DNA of 64,000 nt from Pseudofabraea citricarpa. Its lineage: Eukaryota; Ascomycota; Leotiomycetes; Helotiales; Dermateaceae. Made by a program: the position numbers and the translations under genes. Shown here piece after piece: positions 22,968-33,554 of the stretch. Below the pieces are notes generated by a model that was given only the letters and a program-made list of their open reading frames with translations, did not search any database and was not told the origin of the DNA. Numbering within the stretch: position 1 is the stretch's first letter; each line of letters starts with the position of its first letter. The DNA lies in contig JAPWGK010000001.1 in the NCBI GenBank assembly GCA_029641185.1, positions 632,501 through 696,500 on the forward strand, written 5' to 3'.

Positions 22968-24643
22968 TTGTATATACAGTCACTGTTAGTACTCGAGACT
23001 ATTCTACGCCCTCTTTTTGTATGAAGAAGAAGACGAGATAGAAGGGCTAGTTAATTATGGGGAAATATGCCTCTTCTCTTCTCTTCTCTCCTACTTACTC
23101 AACAATGCAAGATTTCAAAAGAAGCATAAGAAAAAGAGAACCAAAACAAGAAGGGAGGAAAAGAGAGAAGGGCTTGTTGCAGTACAACTCGCGGAGGAGT
23201 GACTCGTCGAGTCTGTGCATATGTCTCCATAGCCTTTCCCGACGACGGCGACAAGAATAATGACGACGACGATGATGATAAGAGAGAAGAAAAAAGAAGA
23301 TTTTTACCGTTTTCCTTCTTGTTTCTTCTTCTGCCTGCCTGAGCGAGGTGGGGTACTGTAGCATGCGTGCTTGCGTGCGTGCGTTCGTGCGTGCGTGCAT
23401 CCAGTCGAAAAGCATATCTTATCTCTGACAGGACGGAAAGTACATCTGAGTTTGTATCTCTGGAATGTTGATCTTGACCGTGACCCTGCCCCTCGAACCT
23501 GGCTGTATATTATACTTTCTAATCCACGACGCAGCCGGGCAGACCATGCCATGTCATAGCATACCATGCTATGGCTGCTATAGTGCAGTGCTGCGCGCAC
23601 TGAACATCGATATCGACAATCCGATTCGCGATTCTCCACCCTCCCTCCATGAGGTCACTAAGGGGGGAAAAAACCTTCACCCCAGATACCTTCAGGTCGA
23701 GACCCACAGATGGACGACCTTCCAAAGACCAGATGACAGGTGTTATCAGACCACATTTGTATCCAGAAGAGAAGAGAGAGAGAGGGCAGACGGGAGGGTC
23801 TGGCCAGTGCCACCACAGCTTTACCTAGTGCAACAGCAGAGAAAAAAGTCCATGCTCCAAGCTCCAAGCTGTGTCGTCCGCTTCTTGATAAGAGAGACAG
23901 GTAGCACGGACGTCGTCAGCCTCTCAATTATTCTCAATAGGGGGGTCGTACGGTAGGCGGGCGCTGGTAGGTGGAGGGGGAGTTCTGAGCCTTGGGCTAG
24001 CCGAGCTAGTTTTCTGGTGCGCCGTCCGCAAAGACATCCACATCCATCCTGTAGCCGTCTTGTTCGATAGCTAGGTTGTACAGCTGCTATCTAGAAAGAA
24101 AAGATCGACCTAGAACTAGGACCGCAACACTTAACTTGAAACGGCTTTGCTTCGGCTCCGGACGGGTACGAAAATTTGCTAACGGAATTGCTAACGGCTT
24201 AGTTCATCGACAATCGTGGCTGGTTATTGGGTTTTGCTCTCTCTTGCGAATGATGAGCAGAACCCGGTTTCTTCTGCGGTCCCCATCTATCAGCCCCGAT
24301 GGTGGATCTGTGCGTTTGAAAACTTGATCTTCACCAGCTCTCTCGATGTTCCCTATGCATGCAATTTCGGTTACTAGAGCAGATAAGATGGCAAGATGGA
24401 GCTGAGAGGTGGGGGACAATGTCAAGGCGGAGATTAGGTAGGGCATCGATTTCAAGCAAATTCATAGTTATGTCCATTGAAAATACATGCCGTGTTGTGC
24501 TAGTGGCGGCCAAGGTGGAATCCCAGTTAGCTTTGGAGTCTCGTGCGTGCTCTCGTGAAAGCCGAGACGAACCCCTTAACCATAGCGTCGTCGCTTAGCT
24601 TTAACAGAGTTTATTGATTCTGTGCCGTGTCTGGAGATCCAGA

Positions 24644-24734
24644 CGCCTCTGGAAAGTAGGAAGGCCCAGGGGCGCAAAATGTCAAGATGATAATACGCCT
24701 CTGGATGTAGTGCTTTTAGTTAGGCCCAGGGGCG
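24644..24734. repeat. Tandem pair of hairpin-forming elements upstream of the ankyrin gene
   Basis: CGCCTCTGG and CCAGGGGCG form a near-perfect stem (one G-T pair) at 24644-24652/24666-24674, and the same arms recur at 24696-24704/24726-24734. The right arms are preceded by AGGC and followed by CA and then ATGTCA in both copies, so this is a direct duplication of about 52-60 nt. A separate TCTGGA-GA-TCCAGA inverted repeat precedes them at 24630-24643. The block ends 16 nt before the TATA box. Confidence 0.85.
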
Positions 24735-24749
24735 CAGATGTCAGGGCCT

Positions 24750-24755
24750 TATAAA
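24750..24755 (+). promoter_or_regulatory. TATA box of the ankyrin gene
   Basis: TATAAA in the context CCTTATAAAGG, followed by a pyrimidine-rich stretch where transcription would begin about 30 nt downstream. It argues that translation starts at ATG 24837 rather than at the in-frame ATG 24738, which lies upstream of the box. Confidence 0.6.
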
Positions 24756-24836
24756 GGTCCCTCTCTCTTCTTAGCCGCTACCCCCGAGGTTTGTTCGAAC
24801 AGTGCTACTTACTTACTCGTCTCTCTCTCTATTAGC

Positions 24837-27800
24837 ATGAACACTCAGCCCGTTATAGTGGCACTGGCAAAAGGAAGAGAAGACAGGGAATACTCCTTCG
24901 AGGCCCTCACCTTGGAGTCTAAAGATTCATCTTTACTTTCATCCAAGGAGCTACCACCATCTCCTCATTCTTCCCAGGCGCTCGTGCCCCATAGAACTAC
25001 CCCTTCGCACAAGCCAGTCCCGAGGGCCAACGGCACGCCAAACTTTAAGACTGTCCCAACAACGAGACCAGCTCAGTTTAAGACTGTCCCTACAACGAAG
25101 TCCGTTCCTGCGACGCCGAATCACTTGCAAAAGACCGCCCCTACGAGTAGTAACGGTCCATCAACCCCGAGCAAGCCGAAGCCGGCAACAAGTACAACGG
25201 CACCTGCAACGACAACAACTGTATCGACGTCGGTATCAAAGATGGCTTCCACTAGAGCTCAGACGCAGTGCTTGGATCTCTGCCACAAGACCACGGCTCT
25301 AGGCGACCGCATTTCGATTCACGTACTGGAGTATCTGACATCTACCAAACAGCTCCAGCCAGGCTTTGAGACTTTGGCGCATGAATTTCTCGACATTCTT
25401 CAGATTCTCTTCGCCATCGAGGCTGGCTTGGCAGATTGCAACCGCACTGGCCAGAGGTTCCCTCCCGAGATGATTACCGAGCTCGACCACAAGTTTCGAG
25501 TGACCCAAGCCGACTTCCAGATTCTTGATCAGATGCTGGGTAAGTTTCTCGGCACGTCTGGCCGAGTGAAGCGAGGCTGGGGAAAGATCTTTGGCGACAC
25601 TGATATTAAAAAGATGTCTACGGCCTTGGGAAAGACACGCGAGAGCTTGAAGATGAGCTCTCTTGTCTTCCAATGGAGTCTGGGAAGCGAGAAGGTTGAT
25701 AATGAAGCAGGCATAGGCTATACTGCCTTGGCCGCTGCATTGGATAGAATGGACCATAAGCCTACCCCTGGGTTGGCTAGGAGTTCCACAAACGTGAATG
25801 GCAACGGCTCCCATCACCAGCAGCAATCTCAAGTCCATCAGTCAGCTGTAGCGCCGACACTAGCACCAGCACCGGCATTATCACCTATTGATATGATGGA
25901 TAGCCATAGCCAGGCTACTATCCAGCCGCAGTATCAACAACACCAACACCAACAATCTCAGCTGCAGCAACATCCCTCGCCTCAGTATGAGGCGTCATTG
26001 GGCAGAGCCTCTAGCTACCACGTCAGACTGCCAATGAGCCCAGATCACCCACAGCCCTTGACCTTGGACTTTCGACACAATAGCGGAGCATCTGGCCTTC
26101 CTACTCCATCGACTATGTCTACCGAGAAGCATTTTTCGGGAACAACCGATGGATATGACCGGGCCAGTACCGTGGATGATGCCCATTCTCTGACTGGTAT
26201 CACCGAATTCGATACCCTCATTGATGATATTGCGGGCATGGAGGTTGGTGGTAATAAGGTTGTCCGTGTTACCGCAGACCCTAGCACTATGCCGCGCTGC
26301 TATCCTCGAGCCACTGCTGAATCAGATACGGCAAACCTCAAATCTGCTCTCATATCTGCTGTTCGCAGCAAGAATCACAAGCTTGTTGAGCAGATACTTA
26401 ACCGAGGAGTCTCGCCAAACACAGGACCACACATGCACTCGCTCAAAGAGGCCATCCTTGCTCATGATACCGAGACTGTACGCCTTTTACTCCTCTTCGG
26501 TGCAGACCCCAATGATCCCGATAGAGATGGTATCACTCCTCTGTTTGCAGCAGTCGAGAAATCGTTCCTCGCAGGAGCAACAACACTCCTTAAATACGGC
26601 GCCGACCCCAATCTTGTGGCTGGCCCGGATCTAGAGTCTCCCCTTGCTACTGCTGTGATTGCCAATATGGTGGGCTTCTCTCATCTGTTGTTGACGTATA
26701 ATGGCGACGTTAATCACGTCACCGCGGATGGCAGCACACTTCTCATCAGCGCCATCAAGAAGAAGACACCCAAGACTTTCATTGATCTCATTCTTGATTA
26801 TGGCGCAGAACCCAATGCCAAGAGCCGCGAGGGCAAGACAGCCCTCTTTGAGTCTATTCAACAGAACAGGGCAGACATCGTCACGAGTTTGTTAGAACAT
26901 GGTGCAGACCCGAATTTACCTGGTCCAAAGCACCCTCTTTGGCCCTCGACTTACAACTCTCCCTGCTTGCAGGTGCTCCTATCCCACGGCGCAGATCATA
27001 AGAAGTGCCCTGGAATCATGGAACTCGCAGCTAGTCTTAACAACATCGAGTCGGTCCGCATCCTGCTCAAGGCTGGCGTCGATCCTAATATCAGGAAGGA
27101 TGGCACGTATACACCTTTGTGTACAGCAATTCGGGACGATCGACCAGAACTCATCCAGCTCCTGCTCGCTAACGGGGCTGATCCAAACGTCATGGCAAGC
27201 GAGTATCCTACATTCAAGTGCGTAACTCACAAGAGAGTCCACTTCCTACCTACTCTTGTCGCAGCGGGTGCAAATCTCAACAGCCCCAAGGGTATTTTGG
27301 AGACGGCCGTTAGCTTGAACAACATTGAGGCTTTGAACTGGCTACTAGACCAGGGTGTGAATCCCAACGACAAGAATGCCAAGGGCATGTCTCCGCTAAC
27401 TACAGCAATTCGTGAAGAGCGTATGGATATGGTTGACTTGCTTCTATTGCGAGGAGCTGATCCCCACATGCGGGGACAAGACTGGCCGATCTGCATGGCT
27501 GTTCGTAAACCCGTCATCCTCAAACGCCTTCTCACAGTCGTGTCCGAACCTCAAGCGTTCAAGGGAGTCGTGGAAATGGCTGTATCAGCTAATGAACTGG
27601 AATCCGTCAAGCTTCTCCTCGCTGCTGGAGTTTCGGTCGAGGATAAGAATGGTGGTGTATTCTCTCCCCTGACAACTGCTCTGCGAGAGAATCGCAGGGA
27701 CATCGTCCGGTACCTTCTCACCGAGGCTGGAGCTGATGTCAATTCTCCTGGAGAGCATCTTCCAATCGTTAAGGCTCTGCGAAGATTCCATGGTGAAGAT

Positions 27801-28049
27801 ACGGAGATGTTGGAGCTGCTGCTCGAACATGGTGCGGATCCTAACAAGATCTACCGAGGGTGGAATGCCATTATGCAGGGAGTCGAGAATGGCGATCCAG
27901 ATGTCTTGAAGTTGATCAGCCAGAAGGCAGGCGTCGATTTGGAGGTGAAGGATGAGCTGGGAAGAACGGTAGTCGAGATGGCGGCATCAAGAGGCTGGGA
28001 CGAGGCAGTCCAGATACTAACTGATGGAAACGTTCGATTGAAAAGGTAA
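24837..28049 (+). CDS. Ankyrin-repeat protein with conserved fungal N-terminal domain
   Basis: Single exon, 1070 residues from ATG 24837 (an in-frame ATG at 24738 is upstream of the TATA box). Residues about 60-140 are Pro/Thr-rich with a short FKTVPTT duplication. Residues about 146-305 form a helical region (LDLCHKTTALGDRISIHVLE, LAHEFLDILQILFAIEAGL) of a kind found ahead of ankyrin repeats in other filamentous fungi; I cannot name its family. A Gln/His-rich linker follows at about 326-381. From about 500 to the end there are roughly sixteen ankyrin repeats with LLL..GADPN and TPL..AI motifs. Residues about 724-1005 are built from three copies of a 90-95-residue super-repeat. No membrane helix or enzyme motif is present, so it is probably a scaffold or recognition protein. 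Partners are unknown. Confidence 0.9.
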   Translation: MNTQPVIVALAKGREDREYSFEALTLESKDSSLLSSKELPPSPHSSQALVPHRTTPSHKPVPRANGTPNFKTVPTTRPAQFKTVPTTKSVPATPNHLQKTAPTSSNGPSTPSKPKPATSTTAPATTTTVSTSVSKMASTRAQTQCLDLCHKTTALGDRISIHVLEYLTSTKQLQPGFETLAHEFLDILQILFAIEAGLADCNRTGQRFPPEMITELDHKFRVTQADFQILDQMLGKFLGTSGRVKRGWGKIFGDTDIKKMSTALGKTRESLKMSSLVFQWSLGSEKVDNEAGIGYTALAAALDRMDHKPTPGLARSSTNVNGNGSHHQQQSQVHQSAVAPTLAPAPALSPIDMMDSHSQATIQPQYQQHQHQQSQLQQHPSPQYEASLGRASSYHVRLPMSPDHPQPLTLDFRHNSGASGLPTPSTMSTEKHFSGTTDGYDRASTVDDAHSLTGITEFDTLIDDIAGMEVGGNKVVRVTADPSTMPRCYPRATAESDTANLKSALISAVRSKNHKLVEQILNRGVSPNTGPHMHSLKEAILAHDTETVRLLLLFGADPNDPDRDGITPLFAAVEKSFLAGATTLLKYGADPNLVAGPDLESPLATAVIANMVGFSHLLLTYNGDVNHVTADGSTLLISAIKKKTPKTFIDLILDYGAEPNAKSREGKTALFESIQQNRADIVTSLLEHGADPNLPGPKHPLWPSTYNSPCLQVLLSHGADHKKCPGIMELAASLNNIESVRILLKAGVDPNIRKDGTYTPLCTAIRDDRPELIQLLLANGADPNVMASEYPTFKCVTHKRVHFLPTLVAAGANLNSPKGILETAVSLNNIEALNWLLDQGVNPNDKNAKGMSPLTTAIREERMDMVDLLLLRGADPHMRGQDWPICMAVRKPVILKRLLTVVSEPQAFKGVVEMAVSANELESVKLLLAAGVSVEDKNGGVFSPLTTALRENRRDIVRYLLTEAGADVNSPGEHLPIVKALRRFHGEDTEMLELLLEHGADPNKIYRGWNAIMQGVENGDPDVLKLISQKAGVDLEVKDELGRTVVEMAASRGWDEAVQILTDGNVRLKR

Positions 28050-30678
28050 TTCTATGGGCGCTGAGGTGGTCCTATGGAGTTGATTGGACTTCCGATATAG
28101 AGGAAATGTAATGACAAGGATATCAGGTTTGAATACATTGGACACCAACCTTTTTGGCTCTTGGAACGTGTCGACAGTTGTGTGGAATTGCGTGGAGATT
28201 CGGACGGATCCGAAGTGAAAATCGAGGCGGACAACACGGTGGAGCAGGTAGGGCCGGTAGTGAAGCGGCCGAAAAAACGGCAGCAGTGCGACTGAACTTA
28301 GTGAAGCGATTCAGAGAGTTGGAAATTAGATTGGAGGATCGGTCCTTGGTAATCAGGTGCGAGGTGCACGGAGTTGGGCTGGCTGATTTCCAGAACTTTC
28401 CTTTGTATTGAAGTTAATGAGGAGGAACAGAATTAGTAATTGCGAATTGACTCATGTTCATGACTGGTTTTCTGGTGAGAAGGTGCCATGAATTGTTTGC
28501 AATAGAATTGTGTGGTGTGATAGATAATCGATAAGGATATGTGGCCAATCATCACGTGGCGTCGCCATGCGAATGAATAGAGTTCTAAGATCAATTATCA
28601 TCAATGTCTTATCCTGGTGTCATTCAAGAATGACATTGGATTGCAAAGATTGTTTAGTAGTCAATATGTTAAGATGGAAAATATTTACCTTGCGAGGCTA
28701 TACTTTAAATAATGAAACAAGGATACTTTTAACATTTCTTATTATTAATCCTGAATAATTGATTTAATAGATGTTTATTAGGTCAAGTATCTAGACTATT
28801 AGTAGTGTGTGATTTTCTTCAAGGTCTAGCCCTTATTCTAAGAATGGGTCTTTTTACTATCAATAAAAGGATATCTTGTTAATCATTTGATACTATTAGA
28901 AGAATAGTCACGTGAGGCACATGGTATGGTACGCTAATGCCTATATAAGGCCTCCTCCTGTAGTAGTTCCTCTTTCCTCCTTAGATAAACCAATACCTTC
29001 AAAACGAGCATTCTTATATGCCCATCGTCCCATTGATTACAGTCAACCGACAGATACCATTTATGCATGGAAAAGAGCATCTACTAGGTACGCAAGTTTG
29101 CCATCCATTTCAAACATAGCTTCGGCTAGGCGATGCACGTATCACCGACACCGACCGGAGTTTTGGGTCCTAGGCTGACTTTCAACATATTTGTAGTGAG
29201 AAATAAAGGCATCGTCGAAAACCAAATTAGCGAGGTTGCTAATGAATATATGCACTTTGTCGTGAGCTTTTCAAGGCTCAATCTGTATTGATGAAGTAGG
29301 TAAGATGACTAGTGTATATTAGAGTTGTTATCCAAATACCATTCCTCTAGACGCGCACAATTTCCAGGAAATTCAGTATGACTTGAAGCCTTGGGCCAAA
29401 TATATCAGGTTGGAGTCTATAGCCGAAAGGCCAGTGGTGGATTAGTGGAAAACGAATCTCCAATCTATTTTCTCTCGAACCCTAGTTTATAACGCGCTCA
29501 AAGCTGGAGCCATGCTAAGAAGTGATCGACTGAAGTTTGAAGATGGAGATTCTGCAGGAGCAGACGGAGACTGTTTGATACATGGCCTCAGGTACCTATA
29601 GAACTTGCTAAGAAAAAACCTCGTGACCAAGGATGATTTAGCTGGTATACCTCGAAGTAATGCCTAAAATAAACGTCAAGGTATTCGAACGAGAGTATCC
29701 AGTCCAACAAGTTTATGTTATGCTGAAAAGAAAGAAGAAGAGTAGAGAAGAGAAGACGGAGGGGAAAAAGAACGGAAGAACAACTAGGGTTGAATTATAC
29801 ATAAGAAGAGTTCTATGATCATCGTTCACCCGTTGAACCGAGTCATTGAAATACCACAGATCACGAGAGAGTGAATGTTCTAATTATTAACAGATGGGTC
29901 CAGATGATGTATTTGAATAAACGGGGATTCTCATGTGTAATGGCTGTTAGGAAAAACATTTAGCCTTTCCGGAAACCACATTTAGTACCTTGTCTTGTCT
30001 TGTTACTGTACCTAGGCTAGGTACTTTTTGTTCTTCTCCACAAAACCTTTCTCAGTAAAACAACGAGGGGCCCATTAGACTTTTGCTGTAGTCTTTGGGC
30101 TGCTCTGGACCTCAGCTGTGGTTTCTTGCTTTCACGATGCCTTCGCGACAAACTTACTTGGTGGTTGTGCCTGGCTGCGGTGGCTGTACTCGGCATTTGA
30201 TTCCACAGCTGAGCGAGCGCCACAGCTGGTGCTGGTGCCGTCGATCACCCCAGAAAAACGAGCCAGGATAGATGACGTAGATCTTCAGCTCTCTGACGTT
30301 CTGTCTCAACCCCGCCCGACGAATGGCACGACTCGCTCACGACTGAAAGCGGACCGTGGAAGGGTTTGGCTTTCATCATCAGTGGTCCGCTTGCTGCATC
30401 GTGACCAGATGTGGGCTCTTGTGGGTGAAGGATCCGTCTCTTGATCGGGGAGGCTAAGGGCTAAGAGCTAAGGGCTCAAATCAAGGTTGTGCCGCTTTTT
30501 GGCTGCCCTCTCATGATGCAACGATCACACAGTTCCCTTGCGTCGAAGTCCCTCATACATATATTCTGATTGTCCTCCCTCCTCACCAACCTCTTGCATT
30601 AACCAACCGTCCAACGACAACAAACCATCAGCCAAACTCAAATCCCATCCCATCCCATTCCATCTACCACCAGTCATC
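28050..30678. other. AT-rich gene-poor interval
   Basis: 28.05-28.45 kb is the 3' flank of the ankyrin gene. From about 28.55 to 29.95 kb the sequence is AT-rich with many in-frame stops. A TATA-like CTATATAAGG at about 28940 is followed only by an 88-codon frame without a recognisable domain. Short coding-like stretches near 29500-29600 could be remains of a decayed gene but nothing is identifiable. 30.0-30.68 kb is the leader and promoter of the next gene. Confidence 0.4.
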
Positions 30679-31560
30679 ATGAAAGGCGGCGGACTTGCTC
30701 TCAAATCCCTTCAGTGGTTTCTCAGAGTTGTCGAATTCTGCTGCGCTGCCATCATCCTCGCCATCTTTTCTTATTTCCTGGCAACGCTTCACAACCATGA
30801 TCTGAGCATTGCGACCTATATTCGTGCCGTTGAGGGTATCTCCGGGGCTGCCGTTCTTTACACCATCGTCGGCCTTCTCTTCCTCTGCTGCTTGGCGGGA
30901 GTTGCCATTCTCTCATCGATCGCCATTCTGCTGGATATTGCCTTCTGTGGTGCCTTCATCTACGTCTCATGGGCGACGCGAGGAGGAGCCAGCAGCTGCA
31001 ACGGCAATGTCAGGACACCATTTGGCAATGGAAATACCAACGTCGACAACAGTGTGTCGGACGGCAGTGGTGGGTTCACTCGCTTGCCCAGCCTGCACCA
31101 AGCGTGCCGATTGAACACGGCCACTTTTGCTGTTGCCATTGTAGCATGGTAAGTGCTCCAATTTTGAAACCCGAATCTTTTCTAACGTTGTACCAGTGTT
31201 TTCTTCCTCCTCTCTGCTCTAGTTGAGGTTGGTCTCATTCGTCACCACAAAAAGGAGAAGGCTTTTGGTCCATCTCCCAACAACGGCTATACTGCCGGCT
31301 CTCCTCGCCGCAAGTTCTGGCAACGCAAGAACAAGAACGAGTATGGCATGACTGGAGGTCTTGCTGCTAAGCCTGACGCTCTCCCTCACCATGCCACTCT
31401 TGCCGATGCGCGCACGTCTTATGCTACGGATACCACTGCCGTTGGGCAAGAGCAGCCCGTGTATAACAAGTACGGAAACACGGCACCCGTTCACCAGTAT
31501 GGACAACAGCCTGGTGTTGCTCAGCCATACAACGCCCGCACTACCAACGGTACCTTTTAA
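30679..31560 (+). CDS. MARVEL-type four-helix membrane protein
   Basis: Exons 30679..31148 and 31197..31560 (48-nt intron, GTAAGT donor) encode 277 residues. Four hydrophobic helices are visible: about 13-36 (WFLRVVEFCCAAIILAIFSY), 55-78 (AAVLYTIVGLLFLCCLAGVA), 80-98 (SIAILLDIAFCGAFIYVSWA) and one spanning the splice (TFAVAIVACVFFLLSALVEV). The loop between helices 3 and 4 is Asn/Gly-rich, and the cytosolic tail is hydrophilic with basic and Tyr/Gln-rich parts. This layout matches fungal MARVEL-domain proteins, which sit in the plasma membrane or secretory vesicles. The ATG at 30679 begins the family-like MKGG...L leader just before helix 1. Function beyond membrane organisation is unknown. 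Confidence 0.85.
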
Positions 31561-32076
31561 AAAGGGTGACCTTGCGTGAGAACGGGATATAAAAAAGAAA
31601 TGTACTATACCGCTGGATTTGGACTGTACATTACATATAATGATTGCTTAACGATACCATAAATAATAATAATACCATATATCAACTAAAACTTCACATT
31701 GATCATTTGATTATACAGATGATTAGATCTATCATTATTTCATCTTTGTGCATTTGCTCTGACTATCAGAAAGTGCCTTGTTCTACTTTGCAGCATGAAC
31801 CTGAGGGTTAAGGTCAAGTATGTTAGTGATTGATCCCCCCATTAATACAAACATGCAAACGAACTGGACGATTGATCGAAGGTTCCCTCTCTAGGATAAA
31901 CAAATAGGGCGACAGCGAAAACATGAAGATCCCGTTGATTGATATCATTAGTTTTCTTTTGTTGCAAACATAAATATGCACCACCGATCCTATAAAACGC
32001 CAGCCCGGGTATCGTATCACATCTCAGTACAGTACAGGCACATGCCACCCAGCAGTGCCTATCCCATCCCGTCCCA
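31561..32076. other. Convergent 3' flanks
   Basis: The 3' flanks of the MARVEL gene (plus) and the CENP-S gene (minus) meet here. AT-rich; no gene or RNA seen. Confidence 0.5.
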
Positions 32077-32599
32077 TTACTTCTTCGCCTTCGCCTTCCC
32101 CTTCCCCTTTGTGGTATTCTTATTCTCCCTCGCCTTCCTCGCCTTGTCCTTATCGACGAAATCCTCGATAATCTCATGCAGGGCATCGTTCCTTCTCGTG
32201 ACGAGCAGGACATCGTCAGAATTGATCGTCGTGCGTCCGGCGTGCCGAGCGAAGGCTTCCAGGTCAATGGCTACATTTTCTATCATGTCGTCTTAGCCTC
32301 TCTGCTTCTATTTCCCTTTCTCCCCTTGTTTTTGTTTTTATTTTTGAGGGCCGATCGGAGAGAGCTAGAGGGGGAGACGGCTTACCGATTTGCGTCCACA
32401 CCATCTCGGAAAGCGCCCCGATAAACTGCGGTGTTGCGTTCGTGTTGAGGCGCATCGTCTCCTCGTCGACGATCTTGCCGATTGAGAACCAGAGGGCGGC
32501 TTTGAGGCGCTGCGATTCTTCTTATCAGTCCGGTTTGGGAGGCACGGGGTGGTGGTGATTGCCTACCTCGCGCAGTTCATCGTCCATCTGGTCTGCCAT
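32077..32599 (-). CDS. mhf1: Centromere protein S / MHF1 histone-fold protein
   Basis: Exons 32599..32567, 32509..32386 and 32279..32077 encode 119 residues, the normal size for this family. CENP-S pairs with CENP-X, both at the kinetochore and in the FANCM/MHF complex that acts on stalled forks and branched DNA. The histone fold is complete: helix 1 RLKAALWFSIGKIVDEE, helix 2 TPQFIGALSEMVWTQI followed by ENVAIDLEAFARHAGRTT, then NSDDVLLVTRRNDALHEI. The Lys-rich tail (KGKGKAKAKK) could bind DNA. The first exon is only 33 nt (MADQMDDELRE), which automated callers may miss. The partner gene would have to lie elsewhere. It is divergent from the Pga2-like gene with 418 nt between start codons. 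Confidence 0.92.
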
Positions 32600-33017
32600 C
32601 TTCGACGATATACTCCGTTCTCCGTCCTTGACAAACAGTCGCGCTGGGAGAGAGAGGCTTGGGAAGTGCAAGTGGGTTGGGTGACGCGACTTGACCTGGA
32701 CCTTGACTACCGAGATTTAGCCGCGCGTGATATTGAGCGGTTTCCGTGCTATCGCCCGCTGATTGCCGTCTCGACCGAGCGAAGCTTTTGTTTTCATGGA
32801 AGGGAACAGAAAAGACGGACTCGCACTTGTGTCTTCGCAAACCACCTCACCTCTACACACCACCTTTCGCCTTTCTTCTTCTTCTTCGCACGTGTAATAA
32901 TTCTTGTTTTATTTTGTGTCTCAATTCGCATCCGAGTACCTAATTTCAAAAACCTGTACCAAAAAAGAACAAAACACCGCCTCGATAAATACGATCGCCA
33001 AAAAAGAAAAGAAAAAA
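32600..33017. promoter_or_regulatory. Shared upstream region between CENP-S and Pga2-like genes
   Basis: 418 nt separate the two divergent start codons. The part next to the Pga2-like gene is a pyrimidine-rich stretch (CTTTCGCCTTTCTTCTTCTTC) followed by an A-rich leader ending in AAAAAAATGG. No clear TATA box is seen on either strand. Confidence 0.5.
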
Positions 33018-33554
33018 ATGGCTCAACCTCCTGTCGAAACCCGCATTGCATTTGCAGATATCGACGTCGTACACGAGATCAAGGAGCTGTGGGCCCTGGC
33101 GCAGACATGGCCTGTCGCGCTCTATAGAGCTCACGTGGAATCGGTCACCAGCGTGAGCAGCAATCAGTGGCTCCGTCTCGTTGCCATCGTTGGGGGCTAC
33201 GTTCTTCTGCGCCCGTACATTGTCAAGATGTTCGCAAAGACGCAAAGCCTTCAGGTCGAGTCAGAGCACGAGGGGGCAGCTGCGAAGATCTCGGCCAATG
33301 CGTTGAGGGGGAGAGAGGCAGCGCCGGTGGTGGAGAGCGAGAGTGAGGATGAGAGCAAGGCATCAGGAGCAGATTGGGGAAAGAAGGCGCGGAAGAGACA
33401 GAGACAGGCAGAGAAGAAGATTGCAGAGGCACAGGAGAAGGCAAGACTGCAGGAGGAGGAGGACGAGGAGGACAGGAAGCTGGAGGAATTCTTGCTCCGC
33501 AACGCCAACTATGAGGGCAACCCGAACCCTCATAACCTGACTCTCGATGATTGA
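33018..33554 (+). CDS. Pga2-like ER/trafficking protein
   Basis: Single exon, 178 residues from ATG 33018 (after an A-rich leader; upstream in-frame codons are leader sequence). One membrane segment lies at about 53-72 (LRLVAIVGGYVLLRPYIVKM). It is followed by a hydrophilic region with acidic stretches, ADWGKKARKRQRQAEKK, a Glu-rich coiled coil and a C-terminal NYEGNPNPHNLTLDD. The W-G-K-KARKRQR...EE..D..KDIEEFL-like order fits the fungal Pga2 family, whose yeast member is needed for maturation of Gas1 and alkaline phosphatase in the secretory route. Expected site is the ER membrane with a large cytosolic tail. Assignment rests on overall layout and recalled motifs. Confidence 0.75.
   Translation: MAQPPVETRIAFADIDVVHEIKELWALAQTWPVALYRAHVESVTSVSSNQWLRLVAIVGGYVLLRPYIVKMFAKTQSLQVESEHEGAAAKISANALRGREAAPVVESESEDESKASGADWGKKARKRQRQAEKKIAEAQEKARLQEEEDEEDRKLEEFLLRNANYEGNPNPHNLTLDD

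Larger units (their letters stand above)
21236..24836. other. Long gene-free interval with purine-rich tracts and GTACTGTAC palindromes
   Basis: This is 3.6 kb between the transcription factor and the ankyrin gene. It contains a GGGAT pentamer run near 21275-21295, a polypurine tract near 22270-22350, a GT/GC-rich run near 23360-23400 (GCGTGC units), and three perfect TACTGTACAGTA palindromes. Open frames are short, overlapping and compositionally biased, with no domain. The last 200 nt hold the hairpin repeats and TATA box of the ankyrin gene. A long non-coding RNA cannot be excluded. Confidence 0.45.

Noticed and set aside
24738..24836. Upstream in-frame ATG of the ankyrin gene
   Set aside because: It precedes the TATA box, so transcripts starting downstream would not contain it.
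28550..29950. Transposon remnant in the AT-rich interval
   Set aside because: No terminal repeats, target-site duplication, transposase or reverse-transcriptase motif could be seen.
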